From the NCBI GenBank assembly GCA_934561175.1, contig CAKTFW010000005.1, positions 1 to 64,000 of the forward strand: a DNA stretch of 64,000 nucleotides, given 5' to 3'. The translations under genes were made by a program, and so were the position numbers. Origin of the DNA: an uncultured Oscillospiraceae bacterium. GTDB taxonomy: Bacteria > Bacillota > Clostridia > Oscillospirales > Oscillospiraceae. The first letter of the stretch is position 1, and each line of letters opens with the position of its first letter. This document shows, in pieces, positions 51,863-60,059 of this stretch. The notes beneath the pieces are model-generated. The model had not been told where the DNA came from and ran no database searches. It saw nothing but the letters and a program-made list of their open reading frames with translations.

Positions 51863-53880
51863 AGACGAAAATTGCGACGACGGCGGGGTTCTGCTTCGGC
51901 GTAAACCGTGCAGTTGAACTGGTAGAAACGGCGCTGCGGGACAAAAAAACGGTCTGTACGCTGGGGCCGATTATTCATAATCACCATGTTGTGGATCGGT
52001 TTTCCGCTATGGGCGCACAGGAGATTTCTGCGCCGGAGCAGGCACCAGCCGGTGCGACGGTGATTATCCGGTCCCATGGAATTGGCCGCGCGCTTTATGA
52101 GCGGTTGCAGGCGCAGCCGGTGGAAATTCTGGACGCGACCTGTCCTTTTGTCAAACGCATTCATCGAATTGTCTCCGGGGCGAAGGCGGAAGCGCGGCGA
52201 GTCGTGATTCTCGGCCGCCGGGACCATCCGGAAGTGGTGGCAATTGCGGGCTGGTGCGAGGATCCACTGATCTTTGAAACGGCGGAAGAACTCCGCGATT
52301 ATTATGAAAAATCAGATGCAGCCCGGTCAGAACCGGTGTTATTTGTCAGTCAGACAACAAATACACAGGAACTTTTGAAACGATCTGTGAATTTTTTAAA
52401 AAAAGAGTGTACAAATCCCAAAATTTACGATACAATATGCGATGCGACGGAAAATCGTCAGAAAGAGGCCGCAGCCCTTTCGGAGACCTGTGATGCGATG
52501 GTTGTAATCGGCGATAGAAAGAGCTCGAATACGAGACATCTGGCGGAGATTTGCAGTGCCATATGCGAGCGGGTGAGCCTTATTGAATCATGCGACGAGT
52601 TGGATATGCGGCAGTTTCAGAATGATTTCACGGTCGGCATCACGGCAGGAGCGTCAACGCCGCCGTGGATCATAAAGGAGGTCAACAACAAAATGAGCGA
52701 AGAGAATATCGTTGGAGGCGCACAGGAGGAGAGCTTTGAGGAGCTCCTTGAGCAGTCCTTCAAAACTTTAAATAATGGAGAGAAAGTCACTGGTACCATC
52801 ACTTCAATTACCCCGACTGAAATCTATGTCGATCTGGGTACGAAGCATGCTGGCTACATCCCGACGACGGAGTTTGCAGATTCCGGCATGAAGGTGGAAG
52901 AGATGTTCAAGCCGGGCGATGAGATCGAAGTCATGGTTGTTCGCGTGAACGACGGCGAGGGTACGGTGATCCTGAGCAAGAAGCGCCTGGATGCTGCAAA
53001 GTTCTGGGATGAGATCGAGCAGATTTGCGAGGACAAGACTCCGGTTGAGGGTACGATCACCGAAGAGAACAAGGGCGGCCTGGTGGCAGATGTCAAGGGC
53101 GTTCGCGTCTTTATCCCGGCATCCCAGACCGATGTGCCGCGCGGCGGAGATCTTTCTGCACTGCTGCACAAGAATGTAAAGCTGAAGATTACGGAAGTGA
53201 ACCGCGGCCGCCGCAGAGTGGTTGGCTCCATCCGTGCTGTTACAGCTGAAGCCCGCAAGGCTGCCAGCGAGAAGATCTGGAACGAGATCGAGGTTGGCAA
53301 GAAGTATCAGGGTACCGTTAAGAGCCTGACCTCTTATGGTGCGTTTGTCGATATCGGCGGTGTTGATGGCATGGTTCATGTTTCCGAACTGAGCTGGAAC
53401 CGCATTAAGAACCCGGCAGAGGTTGTCTCCGTCGGCGATGTGATTGAAGTCTATGTCATTTCCTACGATCCGGAGAAGAAAAAGATTTCTTTGGGCTACA
53501 AGACTGCAGAGAACAACCCCTGGAATATTTTCACCAGCAACTACCACATTGGCGATGTGGTTAAGGCTAAGGTTGTTCGTATGATGACTTTCGGTGCTTT
53601 TGCTGAGATCATTCCGGGCGTAGATGGTCTGATCCATATTTCCCAGATTGCTGATCATCGCATTGGTAAGCCGGAGGATGTTCTGTCCGAAGGACAAGAA
53701 GTGGATGTCAAGATTATCGACATCGACACCGAGAAGAAGCGCATCTCCCTGTCGATCCGTGCACTGCTGGAGCCGGCAGCACCGGCAGCGGAAGAGCCTG
53801 CACCGGCAGCGGAAGAGCCGGAAACCGCTACGGTCTACAGCACCGAGCACCCGATTGAGGGCCAGAACGACGCAGAATAA
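51859..53880 (+). CDS. ispH: IspH-ribosomal protein S1 fusion
   Basis: A 673-residue fusion. Residues 1-278 are HMB-PP reductase, the last step of the MEP isoprenoid pathway; its [4Fe-4S] ligands are C12 (AGFCFGVNRAV), C95 (DATCPFV) and C194 (DTICDAT). Residues 279-673 carry four S1 RNA-binding repeats and an Ala/Pro/Glu-rich tail, as in Clostridial S1 homologues. Such fusions are common in Clostridia. Translation starts at GTG 51859. A strong Shine-Dalgarno sequence at 52674-52682 precedes ATG 52693 exactly at the junction, so a separate 395-residue S1 may also be made. Confidence 0.96.
   Translation: MKTKIATTAGFCFGVNRAVELVETALRDKKTVCTLGPIIHNHHVVDRFSAMGAQEISAPEQAPAGATVIIRSHGIGRALYERLQAQPVEILDATCPFVKRIHRIVSGAKAEARRVVILGRRDHPEVVAIAGWCEDPLIFETAEELRDYYEKSDAARSEPVLFVSQTTNTQELLKRSVNFLKKECTNPKIYDTICDATENRQKEAAALSETCDAMVVIGDRKSSNTRHLAEICSAICERVSLIESCDELDMRQFQNDFTVGITAGASTPPWIIKEVNNKMSEENIVGGAQEESFEELLEQSFKTLNNGEKVTGTITSITPTEIYVDLGTKHAGYIPTTEFADSGMKVEEMFKPGDEIEVMVVRVNDGEGTVILSKKRLDAAKFWDEIEQICEDKTPVEGTITEENKGGLVADVKGVRVFIPASQTDVPRGGDLSALLHKNVKLKITEVNRGRRRVVGSIRAVTAEARKAASEKIWNEIEVGKKYQGTVKSLTSYGAFVDIGGVDGMVHVSELSWNRIKNPAEVVSVGDVIEVYVISYDPEKKKISLGYKTAENNPWNIFTSNYHIGDVVKAKVVRMMTFGAFAEIIPGVDGLIHISQIADHRIGKPEDVLSEGQEVDVKIIDIDTEKKRISLSIRALLEPAAPAAEEPAPAAEEPETATVYSTEHPIEGQNDAE
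52674..52695 (+). promoter_or_regulatory. Internal ribosome binding site and start at the IspH/S1 junction
   Basis: AAAGGAGGT (52674-52682) lies ten bases before ATG 52693, in frame, at the point where IspH homology ends and S1 homology begins. It is the best anti-SD match in the gene and would allow free S1 to be produced in excess over the fusion. Confidence 0.6.
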
Positions 53881-53883
53881 GTT

Positions 53884-53934
53884 AAAATAAAAGACAGGGT
53901 TGATTGCAGTGCAGTCAACCCTGTCTTTTATTTT
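53884..53934. terminator. Terminator after ispH-rpsA
   Basis: A 20-bp perfect stem, AAAATAAAAGACAGGGTTGA with its complement, surrounds an 11-base loop. The T-rich right arm ends the transcript of the cmk-to-rpsA unit. Confidence 0.9.
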
Positions 53935-53969
53935 ATGTGAAAAGTACAAAGGAAAACTGAAATATTTTC

Positions 53970-53998
53970 TTGACAGTTTGCTTCTTGATTTTTATAAT
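53970..53998 (+). promoter_or_regulatory. Consensus promoter of the MATE-MarR operon
   Basis: TTGACA (53970-53975), a 17-base spacer and TATAAT (53993-53998) match the sigma-A consensus completely. So strong a promoter normally needs repression, which the overlapping palindrome can supply. Confidence 0.9.
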
Positions 53999-54023
53999 AG
54001 TCAATAATATTTACTGTTATAAA
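53991..54023. promoter_or_regulatory. Imperfect palindromic operator over the -10 box
   Basis: TTTATAATAGTCAATAA and ATATTTACTGTTATAAA form an imperfect inverted repeat centred near 54007, spanning the -10 box and the probable transcription start. MarR proteins bind AT-rich palindromes of this size; the one encoded at 55401 in the same operon is the likely ligand-responsive repressor. Confidence 0.6.
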
Positions 54024-54043
54024 AATTTACTAAGAGCGAATAT

Positions 54044-55387
54044 ATGGAATTTTCGGAAAATCCGCTGAATATCAAGGTGTCCACGACCTCGCTGCTGCGA
54101 TATGCATTTCCAACGATTTTGTCCAATACTTTTATGAATGTTTACAGTATTGTGGATCAGCTTTTTGTTTCAAATCTCTTGGGAACCGACGCGCTCTCTG
54201 CCGTCAGTATTGCGGGCCCATTTCTTGCGGTTGCGCTGGCGATTGGTATGATGATCGCAACGGGCGGCTGTGCATTGGTTTTCAGCCAAATGGGGGAAGC
54301 GAAAATGGAAAAAGCACGGCAAAATTTTTCGCTTTTTGTGTTGCTGAGCTTGGAGATCAGCACTCTGTTTTGCATTGTAGGGATTGTGTTTCGGGAGCCA
54401 ATTCTGTATGCGATGAGAGCGGATCAGACCTTGTACAGCCTTTGCGAAGCGTATGCAGTACCGATTTTTCTGTTGATTCCATTTGCAATGCTTAGCATTC
54501 TGTTTCAGATATTCTTCGTTGCGGCGGGAAGGCTGGGACTTGGTTTTGGACTTTCTGTGGCAGGCGGTTTGATGAATATTGTGCTGGATTATATTTTGAT
54601 TGCGGCTGTACCGCTGGGGGTTGCAGGCGCTGCCTATGCGACAGCAGCAGGCTATCTGCTGCAAGCGCTAATCGGAGTGGGATTCTTTTCGGCAAACAGA
54701 AAAGCAGAATCCCTTTATTTTGTTCGCCCCCAATTTGATGGAAAAGCGCTGCGCAAGGCTTGCAGCAATGGGATAAGCGAAATGGTAGGAATGTTGGCTG
54801 TCACGGTGACGATGATTGCGATGAACATTATTTTGATGAAACTGATTGGCTCGGATGGCGTGGCGGCTGCCGCCATTATTCTTGCTGTACAGACGATCCT
54901 TTCAGCGAGCTACGCGGGATATGTACAGGGAATTGCATCGGTGATCAGTTATCACTATGGTGCGAGACAGGATGCAGCGCTTGGAGCGCTTTACCATATT
55001 GCATTAAGAACCGTTGCAATGCTGTCGATTTTGACTTTTGAAAGTGTGTTTTTGTTGGCAAGGCCAATTGCGCTGTTGTTTGCAAATGGTTCGATAGCAG
55101 TGGTGAATATGGCGGTGCGCGGAACCTTTCTTTTTGCAGCGGCATTTCTGCTGATGGGGATCAAGCTGTTCGCTTCGGGATTCTTTACTGCGTTGAATGA
55201 TGGAAAAACTTCTGCGATTTTGTCCTTGTTCAGAACGCTGGTGTTTCTGCTGCTGCCGCTGCTGATTTTGCCCGGTCTGCTGGGCGTTGATGGTGTATGG
55301 ATTTCCATGCCGACAGCAGAACTGTTGAGCGTTTTGTTATCAATTTTTTATTTTCAAAAGTATAAGACCCAATATCAGTATGCATGA
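54044..55387 (+). CDS. MATE family efflux transporter (MarR-linked)
   Basis: A 447-residue exporter with 12 predicted helices. The start (MEFSENPLNIKVSTTSLLRYA) and VYSIVDQLFVSNLLG fit the clostridial MATE group that is usually linked to a MarR gene. It is only distantly similar to the MATE at 23712. The ribosome binding site is weak (AAGAGCG). The downstream marR begins 13 bases after its stop codon, so both share one transcript. Confidence 0.92.
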   Translation: MEFSENPLNIKVSTTSLLRYAFPTILSNTFMNVYSIVDQLFVSNLLGTDALSAVSIAGPFLAVALAIGMMIATGGCALVFSQMGEAKMEKARQNFSLFVLLSLEISTLFCIVGIVFREPILYAMRADQTLYSLCEAYAVPIFLLIPFAMLSILFQIFFVAAGRLGLGFGLSVAGGLMNIVLDYILIAAVPLGVAGAAYATAAGYLLQALIGVGFFSANRKAESLYFVRPQFDGKALRKACSNGISEMVGMLAVTVTMIAMNIILMKLIGSDGVAAAAIILAVQTILSASYAGYVQGIASVISYHYGARQDAALGALYHIALRTVAMLSILTFESVFLLARPIALLFANGSIAVVNMAVRGTFLFAAAFLLMGIKLFASGFFTALNDGKTSAILSLFRTLVFLLLPLLILPGLLGVDGVWISMPTAELLSVLLSIFYFQKYKTQYQYA

Positions 55388-55400
55388 GGGAGGCAGTGCA

Positions 55401-55844
55401 ATGGATTTCATGCAAGACAGGTTGATGCAGCAGTTTCAAAATATGGACAAGGCGTATGAAGCATACGCCCGATCCAAGGGGATGACCTATCTCAGCTTGG
55501 TAGTCCTGGAGGAAATTTATGAACTTGGGGATGGCTGTACACAAAAACAGATCAGTGAAGATACCCATTACCCAAAGCAGTCAATCAATTTGACGGTTAA
55601 AGCGTTTCTGAAAGATGGACTGATACAGCTAAAGGAGCTGCCGGAAAATCGCAAGAACAAGGAAATTACGCTGACAGACAAGGGGCGGCTGTGCTGTATG
55701 GAATGCGTTGTGCCGCTTTTGCAGCAAGAAGAAAGAGCGATGGCGGATCTGGGTGAAGTGGAAAGCCGGGAACTGCTTCGGCTATTGGATCGCTATGGAA
55801 CGGCTTATTGCGATCAATTGGCGCGGATTACAAAATCTGTTTGA
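55401..55844 (+). CDS. MarR-family transcriptional regulator
   Basis: A 147-residue winged-helix regulator. The helix-turn-helix is in CTQKQISEDTHYPKQSINLTVKAFLKDG, with the wing ELPENRKNKEITLTDKG. ATG 55401 is preceded by GAGGGAGG; an in-frame ATG at 55380 has no ribosome binding site. It probably represses the MATE gene and itself through the palindrome at 53991-54023. Confidence 0.93.
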   Translation: MDFMQDRLMQQFQNMDKAYEAYARSKGMTYLSLVVLEEIYELGDGCTQKQISEDTHYPKQSINLTVKAFLKDGLIQLKELPENRKNKEITLTDKGRLCCMECVVPLLQQEERAMADLGEVESRELLRLLDRYGTAYCDQLARITKSV

Positions 55845-55863
55845 AACGCTTGACTGATGTGCA

Positions 55864-55896
55864 GAAGGGCTCCCCATTGTATGGGGAGCCCTTCTT
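55864..55896. terminator. Bidirectional terminator, marR and ridA
   Basis: GAAGGGCTCCCCA (55864-55876) pairs perfectly with TGGGGAGCCCTTC (55882-55894). It lies between converging genes. Confidence 0.85.
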
Positions 55897-55907
55897 ATAT
55901 ATGAAGA

Positions 55908-56285
55908 TTACTGTGCGGCAATGATTTCCATTTCTACCAGCGCGCCTTTCGGTAGTGCGGCAACTTCCACACAGGAGCGTGCCGGAGGATTTTCTGGGAA
56001 ATAGGTGGCATAGATTTCGTTCAGTGTTGAGAAATCCTGCAGATTGGTCATAAAGACGGTGACTTTGACGACATTGGAAAAATCCATGCCGGCGGCAGCC
56101 AGGACGGCGCGGACATTTGCAAACATTTGCTTCGTCTGGCCGACAATGCCGCCCTCGGCCAGAACACCGGTTTCCGGAACCAGGGGAATCTGCCCGGAGC
56201 AGAAGAGCAGATTTCCGACCTGCAGTGCGTGGGAATAGGGACCGACAGCGGCAGGCGCACCCGCGGCAGTAATAACAGTAGACAT
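55908..56285 (-). CDS. ridA: RidA family protein (reactive enamine/imine deaminase)
   Basis: A 125-residue enzyme that removes reactive enamine and imine intermediates of amino acid metabolism. The signature VGPYSHALQVGNLLFCSGQIPL and the catalytic arginine in ENPPARSCVEVAALP are both present. The start is ATG 56285 with AAAGGAG upstream on the minus strand; the frame is open further but has no start signal. It follows the ABC-F gene by only four bases. Confidence 0.96.
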   Translation of the reverse strand: MSTVITAAGAPAAVGPYSHALQVGNLLFCSGQIPLVPETGVLAEGGIVGQTKQMFANVRAVLAAAGMDFSNVVKVTVFMTNLQDFSTLNEIYATYFPENPPARSCVEVAALPKGALVEMEIIAAQ

Positions 56286-56289
56286 AAAT

Positions 56290-57900
56290 TTACTCCTTTC
56301 CAGTTTGCTGTGCTTTTTTATATTCCAGATAATCTTCATAAGTGGTGGCACGGTCAACGATGGTGCCATCCGGGCGGAACTCAATGACGCGGTTGCCAAC
56401 GGATTGCAGCATTTCGTGATCGTGGCAGGCCAGCAGAATGTTGCTGGGGAATGCGACCAAACCATTATTGACGGCGGTGATGGACTCCAAATCCAGGTGG
56501 TTGGTCGGCTGATCCAGAAGAATAACATTGGCGCCGGAGAGCATCATGCGCGAGAGCATACAGCGCACCTTTTCACCACCGGAAAGCACATTGACAGGCT
56601 TGAAAATATCGTCGCCAGAGAAGAGCATTCGGCCAAGAAATCCGCGCAGATAGGTCTCAGAAGGATCGGTAGAGAACTGGCGCATCCAGTCGAGCAACGA
56701 GAGCGTGCAGCCGTCAAAATAGGCGGAGTTATCTTTTGGCAGGTAACTCTGTGTAATGGTAGAGCCCCATTTGTAACTGCCCTCATCCGGCTCCAGTTCG
56801 CCCATCAAAATGCGGAACAGTGTGGTCTGCGCCAGCTCATTTTCACCGACAAGAACGATACGGTCGCCGCGGTTCATGGTGAAACTGACATGGTCAAGCA
56901 GCTTTACGCCGTCTATCGTTTTGGAAATATTGTCAACGGTCAGGATATCCTTACCAGGCTCACGGTCCGGCTTGAAGCTGACAAAGGGATAACGACGGGA
57001 GGAAGCGGGCATTTCTTCTACGCTGAGCTTATCCAGAAGCTTGCGGCGGGAGGTTGCCTGCTTGGATTTGGACTTGTTGGCGGAGAAGCGCGCGATGAAC
57101 TCCTGCAGTTCTTTGATCTTTTCTTCATTGCGCTTGTTCTGGTTGCGGATCAGAGACTGTACCAGCTGGCTGGATTCATACCAGAAGTCATAGTTGCCAA
57201 CATACATTTTGATTTTACCGTAGTCAATATCCACAATGTGCGTACAGACTGTGTTGAGAAAGTGTCGGTCATGGCTGACCACAATTACCATGCCGGGAAA
57301 GTCCAGCAGAAAATCTTCCAGCCATTCCGTGGATTCAATATCCAGATTATTGGTGGGCTCATCGAGCATGACGATGTCGGGATTGCCGAAAAGTGCCTGT
57401 GCCAACAGAACTTTGAGTTTCAACCGGCTGTCAGTATCGCCCATTTTGTCATAGTGCATACTGACTGGAATTCCAAGCCCCTGCAGCAGTTGGCTGGCAT
57501 CCGATTCTGCTTCCCAGCCGTTCAGGTCTGCAAACTCCGCCTCCAATTCGGCAGCCAGAATTCCGTCTTCATCGGTAAAATCTGCCTTCTCGTAGAGAGC
57601 GTCTTTCTGCTTCATAATGTCGTACAGATGCTGGTTGCCCATGATGACGGTATCCATAACCGTGTAGTTGTCATACTGGAACTGATCCTGCTTTAGCACC
57701 GACATCCGGACGCCAGGCTTGACGACGACTTCGCCGCTGGTGGAATCCAATTCGCCGGAGAGAATTTTCAAAAAAGTTGATTTACCAGCACCGTTGGCAC
57801 CAATGATGCCGTAGCAATTGCCGCCGGTAAATTGGAGATCGACATGCTGAAACAGAACGGTACCGCCGTATTGCACGCCGAGATTGTTTACGCTAATCAT
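56290..57900 (-). CDS. ABC-F ATPase, YkpA/Ettl group, with degraded second site
   Basis: A 536-residue soluble protein with two ABC domains and the linker typical of ribosome-acting ABC-F proteins. Domain 1 has Walker A GANGAGKST and Walker B VMLDEPTNNLD, but its signature reads TDSRLKLK instead of an LSGGE-like motif. Domain 2 has signature LSGGEKVRC but Walker A GENELAQTT (no GK) and LLDQPTNHLD, with Gln replacing the catalytic Glu. AAAGGATGG precedes ATG 57900; an ATG nine bases upstream is too close to it. The family acts in ribosome quality or translation, rarely in antibiotic protection. Confidence 0.93.
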   Translation of the reverse strand: MISVNNLGVQYGGTVLFQHVDLQFTGGNCYGIIGANGAGKSTFLKILSGELDSTSGEVVVKPGVRMSVLKQDQFQYDNYTVMDTVIMGNQHLYDIMKQKDALYEKADFTDEDGILAAELEAEFADLNGWEAESDASQLLQGLGIPVSMHYDKMGDTDSRLKLKVLLAQALFGNPDIVMLDEPTNNLDIESTEWLEDFLLDFPGMVIVVSHDRHFLNTVCTHIVDIDYGKIKMYVGNYDFWYESSQLVQSLIRNQNKRNEEKIKELQEFIARFSANKSKSKQATSRRKLLDKLSVEEMPASSRRYPFVSFKPDREPGKDILTVDNISKTIDGVKLLDHVSFTMNRGDRIVLVGENELAQTTLFRILMGELEPDEGSYKWGSTITQSYLPKDNSAYFDGCTLSLLDWMRQFSTDPSETYLRGFLGRMLFSGDDIFKPVNVLSGGEKVRCMLSRMMLSGANVILLDQPTNHLDLESITAVNNGLVAFPSNILLACHDHEMLQSVGNRVIEFRPDGTIVDRATTYEDYLEYKKAQQTGKE

Positions 57901-57985
57901 AAAATCCATCCTTTTACCAAATTACTGCTATTCTAACATAGGAATCTTGATAAAGAAAGTAATAGAGTATGAAAATTATTTGTGC

Positions 57986-57991
57986 TATAAT
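57986..57991 (+). promoter_or_regulatory. Candidate -10 box for DUF815 gene
   Basis: TATAAT lies 75 bases before the start codon in the divergent region between the ABC-F and DUF815 genes. No clear -35 hexamer is seen 16-18 bases upstream. Confidence 0.35.
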
Positions 57992-58065
57992 AGCAAAATC
58001 GAAATGTTGAAAAACGGAATCATTGCAAAATGGTGAATTGCAGTGATGAATTTGGAGTGGTGAAG

Positions 58066-59262
58066 ATGAATCCGTTGGAACTGAAACTGCGCTCTTTAAG
58101 TGTGTTTCGCAATTTATTGACACTTCCGGCACTTGCCAGTCTGCAGAAATTGCTGCAGCAGATGGAGAATGGGCAGCCGGAAATGGTAGAATCCTATGCT
58201 GAATTGCTCTATGCGGTGCGGAAGGAATCGTGCGCAACGCTGCAGAATTATTTGGATCAGCACCTGCGTTATGACGACACGGCATTTGGCCGCGCGGTTG
58301 CGGCCGGTACTGTGACGGAGACAGAGCTGGATGCAGCGCACTATGACCTGGAAGTGCTCTCTCAGGCGGCTGCGCTGGATTTTCAAACGCTGAAAACACA
58401 GATGGTGACCCAGGTTGATGCGCAAACTGCGGCGGTGATTGCGGCACTGCCGGTTCTGCCGGTTGGCGGTATGCTCAATCTTACCGATCTGATGGAGAGC
58501 TGGAAAAAGAATGGTGTGGGCCTGTTCGCCCGCGGCAGAGCATTCCATTGGGAAAAGGGAACGCTGACGATGGTTCGCAATCCGGATCCAATTGATTATT
58601 GTGATATGATTGGCTATACCTGGCAGCGGGAAGAGGTTGTACGAAACACTAGGTGTCTGCATGAAGGCAGACCCTGCAATAATATGCTGCTGCATGGAGA
58701 CAGCGGCACGGGAAAGTCCGCGACAATTAAAAGCCTGATCAATATGCCGGAATTTTATAACCTGCGGATTATTGAAGTGTCAAAAAACAGTTTGGATGAA
58801 TTGACCGCGGTATCCCGCATGGTTTCTACCCATACGCAGAAGTTTATCCTCTACATTGATGATCTCGCCTTTGAGCAGAGCGACGCAGGATTTTCCGCGC
58901 TGAAAACAGCGTTAGAGGGCGGACTGGAGCTGCGGCCGGAAAATGTGGCAATCTATGCGACTTCCAACCGCCGTCATCTGATCCGAGAGGATTTTGCGGA
59001 CCGCATTGGTTCGGATATTCACCGGGATGAGACAATTCAGGAGCGTACAAGCCTGTCGGAGCGCTTTGGCCTGCGGATTCCTTATCTCTCGCTCGGCAAA
59101 CCGGAATTCCTGGAAACGGTTGAAAAGCTGGCGGCGCATAAAGGATTGCAGATTGATCGCGACCGGCTGGTACGCGAGGCAAATATGTGGGAAATTCAAC
59201 ACGGCGGCCGAACGCCGCGGACAGCAAAGCAATTTGTAGACTACCTCTACATGCAGGAATAA
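58066..59262 (+). CDS. DUF815 family AAA-type ATPase
   Basis: A 398-residue ATPase with an N-terminal helical region of about 190 residues and an AAA domain. Walker A is GDSGTGKS in LLHGDSGTGKSATIKSLIN, Walker B FILYIDDLAFEQ, and the sensor 1 and arginine region is ATSNRRHLIREDFADR. This agrees with the DUF815 family of conserved ATPases of unknown function. ATG 58066 follows GGAGTGGTG at a suitable distance; an in-frame TTG or GTG upstream cannot be excluded. The next gene starts 12 bases after it. Confidence 0.9.
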   Translation: MNPLELKLRSLSVFRNLLTLPALASLQKLLQQMENGQPEMVESYAELLYAVRKESCATLQNYLDQHLRYDDTAFGRAVAAGTVTETELDAAHYDLEVLSQAAALDFQTLKTQMVTQVDAQTAAVIAALPVLPVGGMLNLTDLMESWKKNGVGLFARGRAFHWEKGTLTMVRNPDPIDYCDMIGYTWQREEVVRNTRCLHEGRPCNNMLLHGDSGTGKSATIKSLINMPEFYNLRIIEVSKNSLDELTAVSRMVSTHTQKFILYIDDLAFEQSDAGFSALKTALEGGLELRPENVAIYATSNRRHLIREDFADRIGSDIHRDETIQERTSLSERFGLRIPYLSLGKPEFLETVEKLAAHKGLQIDRDRLVREANMWEIQHGGRTPRTAKQFVDYLYMQE

Positions 59263-59274
59263 GCGGGTGGTTTG

Positions 59275-59958
59275 ATGGGCTTTGCAACAATCCTTCTGAC
59301 GGTTTTGGCGACGGTGTTTATTGCAGAGATGGGCGATAAAACCCAGCTTCTACTCGTCGCAATGGCTGGAAAATACAAGGTGTCGCATATTTTGATTGGC
59401 ACCTGGACCGCTACGGCGGTCTTAAATTTGCTGGCAGTATCGGTGGGGGCGGCGCTGAGTGAATACCTGGACATGCGCTTTGTCAAGATCGTGGCGGCAG
59501 TGGCGTTTCTCTGGTTTGCTTACAGTACATTGAACGGCGATGAGGAAGAAGAAACGGAGCACCAATTTCGGCGAAAACTGCACCCGGTGTTTGCAATCTT
59601 CGGATCCTTTTTTATTGGTGAACTGGGCGATAAGACGCAACTCTCGGCGATTACATTGGCAGCGACTTATACGCAGCATTCGATTCCCAATGCGGCCGCG
59701 GTGTTTTTTGGCAGCACGGTGGGGTTAATCTTGGCTGATTTGATTGGTCTTGTTGTGGGCGTGGTCTTGCGCAGCAAAATGCCGACAAAGGGGTTGAAGT
59801 GGCTCTCTTTTGCAATTTTTGCGGTCTTTGGCGCGGTAAATTGTTATGCTGCGGTCAAACTGATCGCGCCGTCAGCGTCGTTGGCGATGCCGGTTACAGC
59901 GTTGGTGATGGCCGCATTTTCGATTCTGTGCCAAGTAACGGCGAAAAAATGTAAATAA
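59275..59958 (+). CDS. GDT1/UPF0016 family transporter (TMEM165-like)
   Basis: A 227-residue membrane protein with about six helices in two homologous halves. Each half has the family motif ExGDKT: FIAEMGDKTQLLL and FIGELGDKTQLSA. Characterised members move Mn2+ or Ca2+; Mn2+ export is the likely role in bacteria. It is co-directional with the DUF815 gene and ends before the CIRCE region. Confidence 0.93.
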   Translation: MGFATILLTVLATVFIAEMGDKTQLLLVAMAGKYKVSHILIGTWTATAVLNLLAVSVGAALSEYLDMRFVKIVAAVAFLWFAYSTLNGDEEEETEHQFRRKLHPVFAIFGSFFIGELGDKTQLSAITLAATYTQHSIPNAAAVFFGSTVGLILADLIGLVVGVVLRSKMPTKGLKWLSFAIFAVFGAVNCYAAVKLIAPSASLAMPVTALVMAAFSILCQVTAKKCK

Positions 59959-59971
59959 TTTGTGTACAGAC

Positions 59972-59999
59972 TTGCAAAATTTTGCAGGTGCATTATAAT
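59972..59999 (+). promoter_or_regulatory. htpG promoter
   Basis: TTGCAA (59972-59977), a 16-base spacer and TATAAT (59994-59999). The CIRCE operator begins five bases after the -10 box and covers the transcription start. Confidence 0.75.
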
Positions 60000-60003
60000 A
60001 AGC

Positions 60004-60030
60004 TTAGCACTCACGGATAAAGAGTGCTAA
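60004..60030. promoter_or_regulatory. CIRCE element (HrcA operator)
   Basis: TTAGCACTC (60004-60012), nine bases, GAGTGCTAA (60022-60030) is a perfect match to CIRCE. The inverted repeat is further extended by flanking AATAAGC/GCTTATT. It should place htpG under HrcA heat-shock repression. The same hairpin could also act at the RNA level or as a weak terminator, as T residues follow. Confidence 0.97.
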
Positions 60031-60059
60031 GCTTATTATTTTTCAGGATGTGAATGATC

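Noticed and set aside
56286..56528. N-terminal extension of the RidA frame
   Set aside because: The frame stays open into the ABC-F gene, but RidA homology begins at the ATG at 56285, which has its own ribosome binding site.
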